DNA of 64,000 nucleotides, taken from the NCBI RefSeq assembly GCF_016735595.1, contig NZ_JAERRB010000011.1:62001-126000 (forward strand). Reading direction: 5' to 3'. Positions 44,433 through 54,004 of the stretch are shown in pieces. Position 1 is the first letter of the stretch. Every line of letters begins with the position of its first letter. This stretch comes from Chryseolinea lacunae (GTDB lineage Bacteria > Bacteroidota > Bacteroidia > Cytophagales > Cyclobacteriaceae). The position numbers and the translations under genes are program-made. The notes beneath the pieces were generated by a model that was given only the letters and a program-made list of their open reading frames with translations, searched no databases and was not told the origin of the DNA.

Positions 44433-47219
44433 ATGAAGTCTTTAAACTTTTGTCGCGTGAAAAAAATAATTCTCTTCGTGTTTGCGCTCGCCGTGTTCGG
44501 CATGGCCGGGGCACAGACTGCCGTCACCACACCGGCGCAGCTCACGTGCGAATATCGCACCACGCCGCTGGGCATCGAAACCACGACGCCAAGATTTGGA
44601 TGGACGTTCAACACCGCGTTGCAAAATCAATCGCAGTCGGCCTATGAGCTTGTGGTGACGGAAGGTCCTTCCACCAGCGTGGCAAAAGTGGTGTGGAGCA
44701 GCGGCAAAGTGCACGGCGACGAAAACATTCAGCAGGTATACAACGGCGAACCGCTAAAAGCATTTACGCGCTACTACTGGAAAGTGAAAACATACGATGC
44801 CCACGACCAACCCTCGGCCTGGAGTGCGGACACATGGTTCGAAACGGCCATGCTCAACCCCGACGATTGGAAAGCGCAATGGATCGGCGATGGCAGCAAG
44901 CCCTTCGTGCAGGATGAAGATTTCTACAAAGACGACCCGATGCCCCTCTTCCGCAAGGAACTGAACGTGAAGAGCACACCTGTTTTGGCACGACTCTACA
45001 TCGCGGGCGTAGGCTACTACGAAGCCTATCTGAATGGCCACAAGGTGAGCGACAACATGCTGGATGCCGGATGGACAACCTACAAGAAAGAAGTGCTCTA
45101 CGTGTCGCACGACATCACGCCGCTGTTGAAACCCGGCTCGAACGTGGCAGGAGTGATGCTGGGCAACGGCTGGTGGAACCCGCTGCCCCTGCGTTTGTTT
45201 GGACGCTTCAACCTGCGCAACGCACAGCAAACCGGCCGCCCCTGTGTGAAAGCCGAAATTCACGTGACCTATGCCGACGGCACCACCGACGTGATCACCA
45301 CCGACGACACCTGGCAAACCACGCCCGGCCCGGTGCTGCGGAACAATGTCTACCTGGGCGAACACCACGACGCCCGCCGCGAAGTGAAAAACTGGAACAC
45401 TACATCGCCCGGCGGCGCATGGAAAAATGCAACGCTGGTGACCGGTCCGGCCGGCGAGTTGCACCCACAGATGCAGCCTCCCATAAAAGTGACTACAGTA
45501 TTAAAACCCATAAAGATCCTGCAAGTGAAACCCGGCCTCTACATCGCCGACATGGGACAGAATTTTGCAGGCGTGGCGCGCATCAAAGTGAAAGGCAAAG
45601 CAGGAACCAAAATCAGCCTGCGCTACGGCGAAGCGCTGATGCCCGATGGAACGTTGAACTACCTCACCACCGTGGCGGGACAACTGAAAGAAATCTGGCG
45701 CATGAACGGCGGCCCCGGCGCACCACCCACAGCCTGGCAACAGGACAGCTACACGCTGAAGGGCTCGGGCATTGAAACCTGGAACCCGCGCTTCACCTTC
45801 CACGGCTTTCGTTATGTTGAAATCTCAGGCTGGCCCGGCAAGCCGACCGTGAACGACATTGAAGGCCTGCGCATGAACACCGACCTCACACCGGTGGGCG
45901 AATTTGCATGCTCCAACGACATGTTCAACGCCATTCACAAGGCCGTGCAGTGGACGTTTCTCAGCAACGTGTTCAGCGTGCAGTCCGATTGTCCCGGGCG
46001 CGAGAAGATGGGCTACGGCGCCGACATGGTGGTGACGGCAAATGCCTATCTCTACAACTACGACATGAGCCAGTTCTACAGCAAAGCCGTGCGCGATTTT
46101 GCCGACGAGCAACAACCCGACGGCGGCATCACCGAAATAGCTCCCTACACCGGCATCCACGACAAAGGACTGGGAGGAGAGTCAGGCCCGCTGGGATGGC
46201 AGCTTGCCTTTCCCTATCTGCAAAAACAACTCTACGAATTTTATGGCGACACCCGCATCATTGCCGCGCAGTATTCGCGCGTTCAAAAGCAACTCGCCTT
46301 CCTGCAAGACAACGCCATCGACGGACTTTTTCATTGGGACATCAGCGACCACGTGGCACTCGATCCCAAACCGGAAGCCCTGAGCGCATCGGCATTCTAC
46401 TACCATCATGCCGTGCTGGCCGCAGAGTTTGCCACCATTCTGAAGAAGCAGGCCGACGCCGAAAAGTATGCAACGCTGGCAAAGCAAATAAAGACACGCA
46501 TTGCTGAAAAATACCTGGTGCCCAACACGGGCCGGTTCGACAACGGCACACAATCGGCACAACTCTTTGCCTTGTGGTATGACCTGTCGCCCGAGAAAGA
46601 GAAAACATTTCAGGCGCTCATGGGTGAGTTTGCGCGCCACAAAGATCATGTGTCGTCCGGAATTTTTGGGGTGATGATGATGTTCGACGTGCTGCGCGAA
46701 AGCGGGCAGAACGAAGTGGCCTACCGCATCGCCAACCAGAAAGACTATCCCGGCTGGGGCTTCATGCTGAAAGAAGGCGCCACCACCTTGTGGGAATCGT
46801 GGGAGTATCCCGACAATGCACCGTCGCAAAACCATCCCATGTTTGGCTCTATAGACGAGTGGTTCTACCGCGCACTGCTGGGCATCAACCCACTGGAGCC
46901 GGGCTTCAAAAAGATTCAGATAAAACCACAACCTGCGGGTGACCTCACCTGGGCAAAGGGAAGCTTCACGTCCATACACGGCAAAATTGTGAGCGACTGG
47001 AAAAAGGTGGGCGATCGTTTTCAACTCACGGTGTCGATCCCCGCAAACACCGCGGCCGAAGTGTGGGTGCCGAACAAACCCGGTGTGCAAGTGAGAGAAG
47101 GCGGGGCACCGATCGATCCGCAGTCGGGCATAAAAACATTGCGCAACGAGGGAGGCTATTCCGTGTTATCGGTGCCTTCGGGCGAGTATCATTTTGAAGG
47201 TACGGACGGGAAGAATTAG
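44433..47219 (+). CDS. GH78 alpha-L-rhamnosidase, secreted
   Basis: 928 residues from 44433; a GTG at 44457 would also give a good signal peptide (KKIILFVFALAVFGMAGAQ), and the frame is open to 44349. The order is GH78: N-terminal beta domains (FGWTF, YYWKVKTYD, VKSTPVLARLYIAGVGYYEA), then the (alpha/alpha)6 barrel with QSDCPGREKMGYGADM (Asp519, Glu524) and TLWESWEYPDN, then a C-terminal beta domain. It removes terminal alpha-L-rhamnose from pectic or surface glycans or glycosides in the periplasm. Confidence 0.96.
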   Translation: MKSLNFCRVKKIILFVFALAVFGMAGAQTAVTTPAQLTCEYRTTPLGIETTTPRFGWTFNTALQNQSQSAYELVVTEGPSTSVAKVVWSSGKVHGDENIQQVYNGEPLKAFTRYYWKVKTYDAHDQPSAWSADTWFETAMLNPDDWKAQWIGDGSKPFVQDEDFYKDDPMPLFRKELNVKSTPVLARLYIAGVGYYEAYLNGHKVSDNMLDAGWTTYKKEVLYVSHDITPLLKPGSNVAGVMLGNGWWNPLPLRLFGRFNLRNAQQTGRPCVKAEIHVTYADGTTDVITTDDTWQTTPGPVLRNNVYLGEHHDARREVKNWNTTSPGGAWKNATLVTGPAGELHPQMQPPIKVTTVLKPIKILQVKPGLYIADMGQNFAGVARIKVKGKAGTKISLRYGEALMPDGTLNYLTTVAGQLKEIWRMNGGPGAPPTAWQQDSYTLKGSGIETWNPRFTFHGFRYVEISGWPGKPTVNDIEGLRMNTDLTPVGEFACSNDMFNAIHKAVQWTFLSNVFSVQSDCPGREKMGYGADMVVTANAYLYNYDMSQFYSKAVRDFADEQQPDGGITEIAPYTGIHDKGLGGESGPLGWQLAFPYLQKQLYEFYGDTRIIAAQYSRVQKQLAFLQDNAIDGLFHWDISDHVALDPKPEALSASAFYYHHAVLAAEFATILKKQADAEKYATLAKQIKTRIAEKYLVPNTGRFDNGTQSAQLFALWYDLSPEKEKTFQALMGEFARHKDHVSSGIFGVMMMFDVLRESGQNEVAYRIANQKDYPGWGFMLKEGATTLWESWEYPDNAPSQNHPMFGSIDEWFYRALLGINPLEPGFKKIQIKPQPAGDLTWAKGSFTSIHGKIVSDWKKVGDRFQLTVSIPANTAAEVWVPNKPGVQVREGGAPIDPQSGIKTLRNEGGYSVLSVPSGEYHFEGTDGKN

Positions 47220-47382
47220 ACCGCGTGAAATTCAACTCCGGGGCAGCGGAAGCCTTTTTCGGGAAAAAATGACTCGGGGCGCTCTTTGATGTTGTGAGAG
47301 GATGTTGCTTATTTAATTTGAGGCTACATATTCGACGAGAAAGGCACGTTGGGAGAGCATGAAATTGTTGAAATGGTGGCGA

Positions 47383-47682
47383 TTAGATCCTGTACTTCTT
47401 ATGTGGGGCACGACTCGTGTGAAAGATTGAGGCGATCACGATGATCCGATTTTTGTCAGAGATCCGATAAACTACTAGAAAGGGAAAATCCTTAACTTTT
47501 GCTGCTCGAAATGAATTTTTTCTTTGAGCGTACATCAAAGGGTTTGATCGAATCTGTGAGAGCACCGCGTGAACCGCATCCGTAAAACGATCGCCAAGAC
47601 CATCTAACTGCATTTGATACCAAGAGAAACCGTCAGCAAATTCTTGGTCAGCAGCACGGTGAAAAACAACATTAAACGGCAT
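47383..47682 (-). CDS. RelE/ParE superfamily toxin
   Basis: 99 residues. The RelE/ParE fold is indicated by the start VVFHRAADQEFADGFSWYQ, the central LSQIRSNPLMYA, FRAAKVKDFPFLVVYRI and a final IASIFHTSRAP. ParE-type members poison gyrase and RelE-type members cut ribosomal mRNA; which applies cannot be told here. The antitoxin gene lies immediately upstream with a 5-bp gap, the usual order. Confidence 0.88.
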   Translation of the reverse strand: MPFNVVFHRAADQEFADGFSWYQMQLDGLGDRFTDAVHAVLSQIRSNPLMYAQRKNSFRAAKVKDFPFLVVYRISDKNRIIVIASIFHTSRAPHKKYRI

Positions 47683-47687
47683 TGATC

Positions 47688-47930
47688 TTATCTATCCTTT
47701 GCAAATTGTTTCGCACGGGCGACTACTTCTTCCCAGGAGTAAACTTTTGCGTCTCCTTTTTCAGCCTCATCGAATCGATTGTTAAGTTCAGCTAGAAACT
47801 CATCTGTCCAGATGTCAGGCGCTTCCATCTGAATTTCGTTTTCGACCATAGTGTAAAGTGCATGCACTTTTTTCTCGTCGGCCACTTGAATATAGTCAAC
47901 AAGTTTTTGTCTGATCTCTTCGGTTTTCAT
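47688..47930 (-). CDS. antitoxin of the RelE/ParE pair
   Basis: 80 residues, acidic and helical. The N-terminus (EEIRQKLVDYIQVADEKKV) and a C-terminal YSWEEVVARAKQF fit the addiction-module component family (PF09720-like) that accompanies ParE toxins in Bacteroidota. It would bind the toxin through the C-terminal part and repress the operon. It is first in the operon. Confidence 0.8.
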   Translation of the reverse strand: MKTEEIRQKLVDYIQVADEKKVHALYTMVENEIQMEAPDIWTDEFLAELNNRFDEAEKGDAKVYSWEEVVARAKQFAKDR

Positions 47931-48342
47931 CGACTTTAGGATTAAGGTATCTTGCCAGCCAGCCTGGACCAGTGCTTTAGGGTCGATACCGGTTGGAAAA
48001 TGTATTCGAATATAAGTAAAATCGCCTTGGAGTGTTCAGGGAAATTAACATCATGACGCCAGCATAATCAAACGCGATAGTTTCATTCATTTCCGCCTTG
48101 ATTTCCTGAAAATTCGATCTAAATGTATTTGGGGCCTAAGGAACGTGGGTAGAACATATTCCGCCGATGCTACCCCGGAAGGTTCTCAGCGGCCCCCAAG
48201 TCGCCGTTTATAACCCTGCCTTTAAGCCTTCTTTAAGGTCGGCCACCGGCTGTAAAAAAAATGGAGGAAACCTTTTCAAACCATACGGCAGTTGCTCACT
48301 TTTGCGTACATTTTCGTCGTGTTTATTTAACCTCAAAAAATT
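47931..48342. other. gene-poor region with a possible gene remnant
   Basis: On the minus strand 47977-48090 reads a 37-residue frame (NETIAFDYAGVMMLISLNT) that is open upstream to about 48130 without a start. It may be the remnant of a gene removed when the toxin-antitoxin pair was inserted. No repeat was seen. The plus-strand end of this stretch must contain the tatA promoter. Confidence 0.35.
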
Positions 48343-48540
48343 ATGCTTAGCGGAATAGGTGTTCAGGAGATTTTGCTGATCGGTGTTTTCGTCCTCGTTT
48401 TCTTTGGATCGAAGAAGATTCCCGAATTCATGAAAGGCCTTGGCAAGGGCGTGCGCGAATTCAAAGGCGCTATCAGCGACGTACAGAAAGAGGTGGACAA
48501 TGTGAAGAGCGAAGTTCCTCGCATCAACACAGATCTGTAG
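48343..48540 (+). CDS. tatA: twin-arginine translocase subunit TatA/TatE
   Basis: 65 residues. One N-terminal membrane helix ([13 protein letters not shown]) is followed by the hinge and amphipathic helix [20 protein letters not shown], the TatA signature, and an acidic tail. TatA oligomers form the pore for folded proteins with RR signals. No tatC is adjacent. Three Tat leaders are found elsewhere in the window. A strong terminator follows at 48629. Confidence 0.95.
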   Translation: MLSGIGVQEILLIGVFVLVFFGSKKIPEFMKGLGKGVREFKGAISDVQKEVDNVKSEVPRINTDL

Positions 48541-48628
48541 GCCTTTCCCCACGCGGGTTTGCAGAAACCACCGGGGTGGCGCATCAACGCGCAGGTTTTT
48601 AGAAAATTCAATCAACAAAGTATTGTGA

Positions 48629-48657
48629 AGCGGATCCGCACTGGATCCGCTTTTTTT
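48629..48657 (+). terminator. terminator of tatA
   Basis: AGCGGATCC and GGATCCGCT form a perfect 9-bp stem with a 5-base loop, then seven T. Confidence 0.9.
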
Positions 48658-48736
48658 GTTGCTTCCTTTTTTTGAACGGCAAACGGCGTGTGGGATTTCG
48701 GTTGTAGATTCACAAAAGCATCAAAACCCCCTCGCC

Positions 48737-49576
48737 ATGAAACTCCTGTTCCCTTTCGCCTTTCTGCTCTCACTTTCGCTGCACGCACAAACGCCGCCAC
48801 GCCTCATTGTGCGGGGCGACGACATGGGGTTTTCGCACGCCGGCAACGAAGCCCTCGTGAAGTGTTTTCGCGAAGGCATCGAAACCTCCATCGAAGTGAT
48901 TGTGCCCTCGCCGTGGTTTCCGGAAGCTGTGAAATTGCTTAGCGAAAATCCCACGGTCGACGTGGGCATTCACATTGCCCTCACCAGCGAGTGGGACAAC
49001 GTGAAATATCGCCCCGTGTCCAATTGCCCCAGCCTCACCAACGCCGACGGCTATTTTTATCCCATGATCTGGCCCAACAAAAATTATCCCGGCCAGGCGT
49101 TGCAGGAAAACAAATGGAACATTGCCGACATCGAAAAAGAGATGCGTGCGCAAATAACCCTGGCGTTAAAAAAGATTCCGCGCATCAGCCACATCTCTGC
49201 CCACATGGGCTGCTACTACCTGAACGACGATGTGAAGGCCCTGGCCAAACGCCTTGCGGTGGAATATAAAATCGACATCGACCCCACGGACTATAACGTG
49301 AAAGACGCCCGCTATGTGGGCAGCCACACCACCTCCGAAGAGAAGGTGGCCAGCATCCTCGCCATGCTTGAAGGACTGAAGCCCGGCGAAACCTACCTCT
49401 TCGTAGAACACCCCGGCCTCGACACGCCCGAGCTACGCGCCATCCATCACATTGGCTACGAGAACGTGGCCGAAGACCGCCAGGGCGTGACCAACGCCTG
49501 GACACACCCCAGGGTGAAGGAGTTGATAAAGAAAAAAGGGATCAAGCTGATCAGCTATGCGGATCTGAAACGGTAG
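48737..49576 (+). CDS. ChbG/HpnK (YdjC) family polysaccharide deacetylase, secreted
   Basis: 279 residues from the ATG at 48737, which gives a signal peptide (cleavage near LHAQ); the upstream frame to 48656 is rejected. YdjC features: IVRGDDMGFSHAGNEA with the metal-binding Asp pair, DVGIHIALTSEWD with the His, and ISHISAHMGCYY with the second His. The family removes N-acetyl groups from chitooligosaccharides or related sugars. The signal peptide puts it in the periplasm. It is monocistronic. Confidence 0.92.
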   Translation: MKLLFPFAFLLSLSLHAQTPPRLIVRGDDMGFSHAGNEALVKCFREGIETSIEVIVPSPWFPEAVKLLSENPTVDVGIHIALTSEWDNVKYRPVSNCPSLTNADGYFYPMIWPNKNYPGQALQENKWNIADIEKEMRAQITLALKKIPRISHISAHMGCYYLNDDVKALAKRLAVEYKIDIDPTDYNVKDARYVGSHTTSEEKVASILAMLEGLKPGETYLFVEHPGLDTPELRAIHHIGYENVAEDRQGVTNAWTHPRVKELIKKKGIKLISYADLKR

Positions 49577-49683
49577 GCGGGGTAGCATAAAAGTGCAATC
49601 CCAAGCAATGTTTGTCGGGGAAGCTGTTTTCTGAAACAGATCTTGTCTGAAGAACAGGTTTTACCCAAAACATTGAATAAATA

Positions 49684-49727
49684 AAAACCGCCAACCCCCG
49701 ATCATGTGATCGCGGATTGACGGTTTT
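49684..49727. terminator. bidirectional hairpin terminator
   Basis: AAAACCG-C-CAA pairs with TTG-A-CGGTTTT (one mismatch), and inside CGATCA pairs with TGATCG. It lies between the convergent deacetylase gene and the YiaA-like gene and has T-rich flanks in both directions. Confidence 0.7.
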
Positions 49728-49752
49728 GTTTGTTTTGCGGATAGGGTAGAGG

Positions 49753-50154
49753 TTATTCCTCTTTTGCTTCGAACTTGGCGCTGTCGCGTGTGTTTTTTTG
49801 CACGGCAATGGCGGCGAACAAACTCAGGATGAAGGACATTCCGTAGAAACCTTTTTCGCTGAGCGTGAGCGTGGCGTTCCAGAGGCCGACCACCAGCAAC
49901 AGGATGGCCAGAATGGTCGAGAACCAGCTTAGGCCATAATAGATGTTGGTTACGGGAATGCCTTCCATTTGGTCGCGCACGCTTTTTTGAAGCGACACGG
50001 CCGAGAACAAGCCATACATGAGCACGGTGAAATAGTAGCCTTTCTCGTTCAGAAGCATGTCGGCATTCCACAGTCCTACATTATAGGAAACGATTCCAGC
50101 CATGAGGGCAACCCACGACGCAGCAATGAAGGCATTGGATGGTTTTTGGTTCAT
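49753..50154 (-). CDS. YiaA/YiaB-like inner membrane protein
   Basis: 133 residues from the ATG at 50154; the open frame continues to 50460, but that part is Arg/Cys-rich and non-coding in texture. The protein has two similar halves, each with two membrane helices ([21 protein letters not shown] and [16 protein letters not shown] in parts) and the repeated motif LW(N)A.(M/L)LNEKGYY / [10 protein letters not shown]. This internal duplication is the YiaAB domain (PF05360). Function is unknown. Confidence 0.88.
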   Translation of the reverse strand: MNQKPSNAFIAASWVALMAGIVSYNVGLWNADMLLNEKGYYFTVLMYGLFSAVSLQKSVRDQMEGIPVTNIYYGLSWFSTILAILLLVVGLWNATLTLSEKGFYGMSFILSLFAAIAVQKNTRDSAKFEAKEE

Positions 50155-50412
50155 ATAGAAAATAAAGATGGTTTCGGTTGGGCAGACAACTTTGGTTTGC
50201 GGCAAGGCGCTTCGATAAAACTCCAAATGTATGACGGGCTCACAATGACGCGGGCAAGATAGAGATTGCCGCGGATTTCTCAAATGGGTTTCGCGCGAAA
50301 CAAAATGCGTTATCCGTATATTATATTCCCCGACGCCAGCGTTGGGAGCTTCGGTTTGTGAACGATAGTTTTGTATCTTAAGAGACATTTTATTGACCCA
50401 ACATTCGCCACC

Positions 50413-50446
50413 TTTGTCGTGCCGTGAAAAACATTTTTTTAGTTTG
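50413..50446 (+). promoter_or_regulatory. probable promoter of the SDR-GH63-GH133 operon
   Basis: TTTG at 50413-50416 is followed after 22 bases by TTAGTTTG (50439-50446), one mismatch from TAnnTTTG, 23 bases before the SDR start codon. The 314-bp gap 50155-50468 holds no other feature I can support. Confidence 0.45.
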
Positions 50447-50468
50447 ACCCTAACCCTCATATCGCAAC

Positions 50469-51272
50469 ATGAAACGTAAACTGGAAGGACAAGTAGCCAT
50501 TGTGACCGGGGCCAGCTCTGGCATTGGTGCCGGCGTTGCCAAAGCCCTCGCCGCCGAAGGCGCGGCCGTGGTGGTGAACTATTCGTCGAGCCCCGACAAA
50601 GCCGAAAAAGTGCTGCAGGAAATTAAAGCCGCGGGAGGCTCGGCCATCACCGTGAAAGCCGACGTGAGCAGCGAGCCCGAAGTGCTGGCCATGTTTGCCG
50701 AAACGCTGAAGACCTATGGCACCGTCGACATCCTCATCAACAATGCCGGCTTGCAAAAAGATAACAAGTTTCACGAGATGTCGCTCGACGAATGGAACCG
50801 CGTGATCGGCATCAACCTCACCGGCCAGTTTCTCTGCGCACGCGAGGCCATCAAAGAATTTTTGCGCCGCGGTGTGGTGCCCGAAAAATCGAAGGCCGCC
50901 GGAAAAATAATTTGTATGAGTTCTGTGCACGAAGTCATTCCCTGGGCGGGCCACGCCAACTATGCGGCCTCCAAAGGTGGTGTGATGATGCTGATGAAAA
51001 GCATAGCGCAGGAATATGCACCGTTAAAGATCCGCGTCAACAGCATTGGCCCCGGAGCCATACGCACCCCCATCAACCACGCGGCATGGCAAACGCCCGA
51101 GTCATACAATCAGTTGCTAAAGCTCATCCCCTCCAAGCGCATCGGCGAAGCCGAAGACATTGGCGGCGCGGCCGTGTGGCTGGCCTCGGATGATTCGGAC
51201 TATGTGAACGGCATCACCCTGTTTGTGGACGGCGGCATGTTGCTCTATCCCGGCTTCGAAGACAACGGGTAG
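50469..51272 (+). CDS. SDR family oxidoreductase, glucose 1-dehydrogenase-like
   Basis: 267 residues. All classical SDR motifs are intact: [10 protein letters not shown] (about 14-23), NNAG, Ser in CMSSVHE and [19 protein letters not shown] and the final [12 protein letters not shown] closely follow the Bacillus-type glucose dehydrogenase group. It oxidises an aldose such as glucose to the lactone with NAD(P). It lies 12 bp upstream of a GH63-like glucosidase gene and forms an apparent operon with it and the GH133 gene. Confidence 0.92.
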   Translation: MKRKLEGQVAIVTGASSGIGAGVAKALAAEGAAVVVNYSSSPDKAEKVLQEIKAAGGSAITVKADVSSEPEVLAMFAETLKTYGTVDILINNAGLQKDNKFHEMSLDEWNRVIGINLTGQFLCAREAIKEFLRRGVVPEKSKAAGKIICMSSVHEVIPWAGHANYAASKGGVMMLMKSIAQEYAPLKIRVNSIGPGAIRTPINHAAWQTPESYNQLLKLIPSKRIGEAEDIGGAAVWLASDDSDYVNGITLFVDGGMLLYPGFEDNG

Positions 51273-51284
51273 GCGACCCGCAGC

Positions 51285-53972
51285 ATGCACGTTGACAACC
51301 TTAAAAGAACACACCCAACCATACCCGATGCGCAAGCATTGCCGCCCATGACCGCAGAAGAACAAAGACTGCACGACGATCGAGACAAAAAACAAAACTG
51401 GCGCTTATGGGGGCCATACCTCACCGAACGCCAGTGGGGCACCGTGCGCGAAGACTATAGTCCTCACGGCAACGCCTGGGAATATGTGTCGCACGACGCC
51501 GCGCGAAGCAAAGCCTATCGCTGGGGCGAAGAAGGCATTGGCGGCATTAGCGACGACAAACAGCACGTTTGTTTTTCGCTGGCCTTGTGGAACACCAAAG
51601 ATCCCATCCTGAAAGAACGCCTCTTCGGCCTCACCGGCAACGAGGGCAACCACGGCGAAGACTGCAAGGAACATTATTATTACCTCGACAGCACACCGTC
51701 GCATTCCTACATGAAGATGCTCTACAAGTATCCGCAGGAAGCGTTTCCCTATAACCAGCTGGTAGACGAAAACCGCCGCCGTGGCAAGCTTGACCCGGAG
51801 TATGAGTTGCTCGACACGGGCATCTTCAACGACAACCGCTACTTCGATGTGTTCATTGAATATGCCAAAGCCGACACCAACGACCTGCTCATTAAAATCA
51901 CCGTGCACAACCGCGGCAACGAAAAAGCCACGGTGCACGTGTTGCCGCAAATCTGGTTTCGAAACACGTGGGCATGGGGCTATGATGCCTACAAGCCCGA
52001 GATGATTCGCGACGAAGAAGACGTTATTCAGATCCATCACAAAGAACTGGGCACCTACTACCTCGCCGGCGAAGGCGAACCCGGCGTCTTGTTTTGTGAG
52101 AACGAAACCAACGTGAAGCGCCTCTACAACGTGGACGGTACCGGCCTTTACAAAGACGGCATCAACGACTATGTGGTGAACGGACAGCGCAATGCCGTGA
52201 GCACACAGCACAAAGGCACGAAGGGTGCGTTTCACTACGAACTGTCGGTGCCCGCTGGCAACTCACAAAGTGTGTCGCTGCGGTTGTCGGGCAAATATCA
52301 TGTCGATCCCTTCAAGGATTTTGAACGGGTGCTGAAGCAACGCGTCAGCGAAGCCGACAGTTTCTATGGCAGCGTGCAAAACGGAATTGCAGACGCCGAC
52401 AAGCGCGACATTCAGCGCCAGGCCATCGCGGGCATGTTGTGGAGCAAACAGTTTTTCTACTACAACGTGGCCGAGTGGCTCAAGGGCGATCCCGCCCAAC
52501 CGGCACCACCCGAGCAACGCCTCAACGGGCGCAACCACGAGTGGAAGCACCTCAACAACAGCGACATCATTTCCATGCCCGACAAGTGGGAATATCCCTG
52601 GTATGCCGCATGGGACCTGGCCTTTCATACCTTGCCCATCGCCATGGTGGACCCCGAGTTTGCCAAGCACCAGCTGATACTCCTCACCAAGGAATGGTAT
52701 ATGCACCCCAACGGCCAACTGCCCGCCTACGAGTGGGCGCTGGGCGATGTGAACCCGCCCGTGCACGCATGGGCCACCTGGCGTGTCTACAAAATGGACG
52801 AGAAACTTCAGGGCGGCAAAGGCGACCGGAAATTTCTGGAAGAAGTATTTCACAAGCTCCTGCTCAACTTCACATGGTGGGTGAACCGCAAAGACAACAA
52901 CGGAAACAACATCTTCCAGGGTGGCTTTCTGGGCATGGACAACATTGGCGTGTTCGACCGCAGCGCAAAGCTTCCCACAGGTGGCTACATCGAACAATCG
53001 GACGGCACCAGCTGGATGGCCATGTTCACCCTGAATCTGCTGCGCATATCGCTTGAGTTGTCGAAAGAGAATCCTACGTACCAAAGCCTGGCGACAAAAT
53101 TTTTCGAACACTTCCTCTACATCGCTGGCGCCATGACCAACGAGAAGATCGATCTGTGGGACGAGGAGGACGAATTTTTCTATGATGTGCTGCGCACCCC
53201 CGATGGCGAGCGCACCGTGATGCGCGTTCATTCCATGGTGGGCCTCATACCCATGTTTGCCGTGGAGGTGCTTGACCAGGAGTTGTTCGACTCCATGCCC
53301 GAGTTTACCGAGCGCGCCATCTGGTTTCTCGAAAATCGTCCGGACCTGGCCAACCTCATTTCGAGGTGGACAGAAAAAGGAAAAGGCGCGCGACACCTGC
53401 TGTCGTTGCTGCGCGGCCATCGCATGAAGCGCCTGCTGAAACGTATGCTCGACGAAACCGAATTTTTGTCGGGCTATGGCATTCGTGCACTGTCGCGCTA
53501 TCACCTCGATCATCCGTATGTGTTGCGTACCGGCGGCACGGAATTTAAAGTGAAATACACGCCGGGCGAGAGCGACACGTCGTTGTTTGGCGGCAACTCA
53601 AACTGGCGTGGTCCCATTTGGTTCCCGGTGAATTTTTTGCTCATCGAATCGCTGCAACGCTTTCATCACTATTATGGCGACGACTTCAAAGTGGAGCATC
53701 CCACAGGATCGGGCAACATGAAAACGCTGAAACAAATTGCCGACGATCTTTCCGAGCGACTGATCAGCATTTTCAGAAAAGACGCCAATGGAAGACGACC
53801 CGTGCATGGCGATTTTGAGAAGCTGCAAACCGATCCCCATTTCCGCGACTATATTCCGTTCTTCGAATATTTTCACGGCGACAGCGGCCGCGGCGTGGGC
53901 GCGACACACCAGACCGGCTGGACCGGGTTGGTGGCCAAGCTTATTCAACCGCGCAGAAAAAAAACACAGTGA
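51285..53972 (+). CDS. GH63-like glucosidase (MGH1-like), cytosolic
   Basis: 895 residues, no signal peptide. It begins [20 protein letters not shown] and has a beta-sandwich N-terminal domain followed by an (alpha/alpha)6 barrel with [36 protein letters not shown] and a C-terminal [16 protein letters not shown], as in GH63/MGH1-like enzymes. GH63 removes terminal alpha-linked glucose; bacterial members act on glucosylated small molecules or oligosaccharides. A second in-frame ATG at 51348 is possible. It is cotranscribed with the SDR and GH133 genes. Confidence 0.88.
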   Translation: MHVDNLKRTHPTIPDAQALPPMTAEEQRLHDDRDKKQNWRLWGPYLTERQWGTVREDYSPHGNAWEYVSHDAARSKAYRWGEEGIGGISDDKQHVCFSLALWNTKDPILKERLFGLTGNEGNHGEDCKEHYYYLDSTPSHSYMKMLYKYPQEAFPYNQLVDENRRRGKLDPEYELLDTGIFNDNRYFDVFIEYAKADTNDLLIKITVHNRGNEKATVHVLPQIWFRNTWAWGYDAYKPEMIRDEEDVIQIHHKELGTYYLAGEGEPGVLFCENETNVKRLYNVDGTGLYKDGINDYVVNGQRNAVSTQHKGTKGAFHYELSVPAGNSQSVSLRLSGKYHVDPFKDFERVLKQRVSEADSFYGSVQNGIADADKRDIQRQAIAGMLWSKQFFYYNVAEWLKGDPAQPAPPEQRLNGRNHEWKHLNNSDIISMPDKWEYPWYAAWDLAFHTLPIAMVDPEFAKHQLILLTKEWYMHPNGQLPAYEWALGDVNPPVHAWATWRVYKMDEKLQGGKGDRKFLEEVFHKLLLNFTWWVNRKDNNGNNIFQGGFLGMDNIGVFDRSAKLPTGGYIEQSDGTSWMAMFTLNLLRISLELSKENPTYQSLATKFFEHFLYIAGAMTNEKIDLWDEEDEFFYDVLRTPDGERTVMRVHSMVGLIPMFAVEVLDQELFDSMPEFTERAIWFLENRPDLANLISRWTEKGKGARHLLSLLRGHRMKRLLKRMLDETEFLSGYGIRALSRYHLDHPYVLRTGGTEFKVKYTPGESDTSLFGGNSNWRGPIWFPVNFLLIESLQRFHHYYGDDFKVEHPTGSGNMKTLKQIADDLSERLISIFRKDANGRRPVHGDFEKLQTDPHFRDYIPFFEYFHGDSGRGVGATHQTGWTGLVAKLIQPRRKKTQ

Positions 53973-54004
53973 AGGAGTAGAAACGTTACATAAACTATTG
54001 GGCC

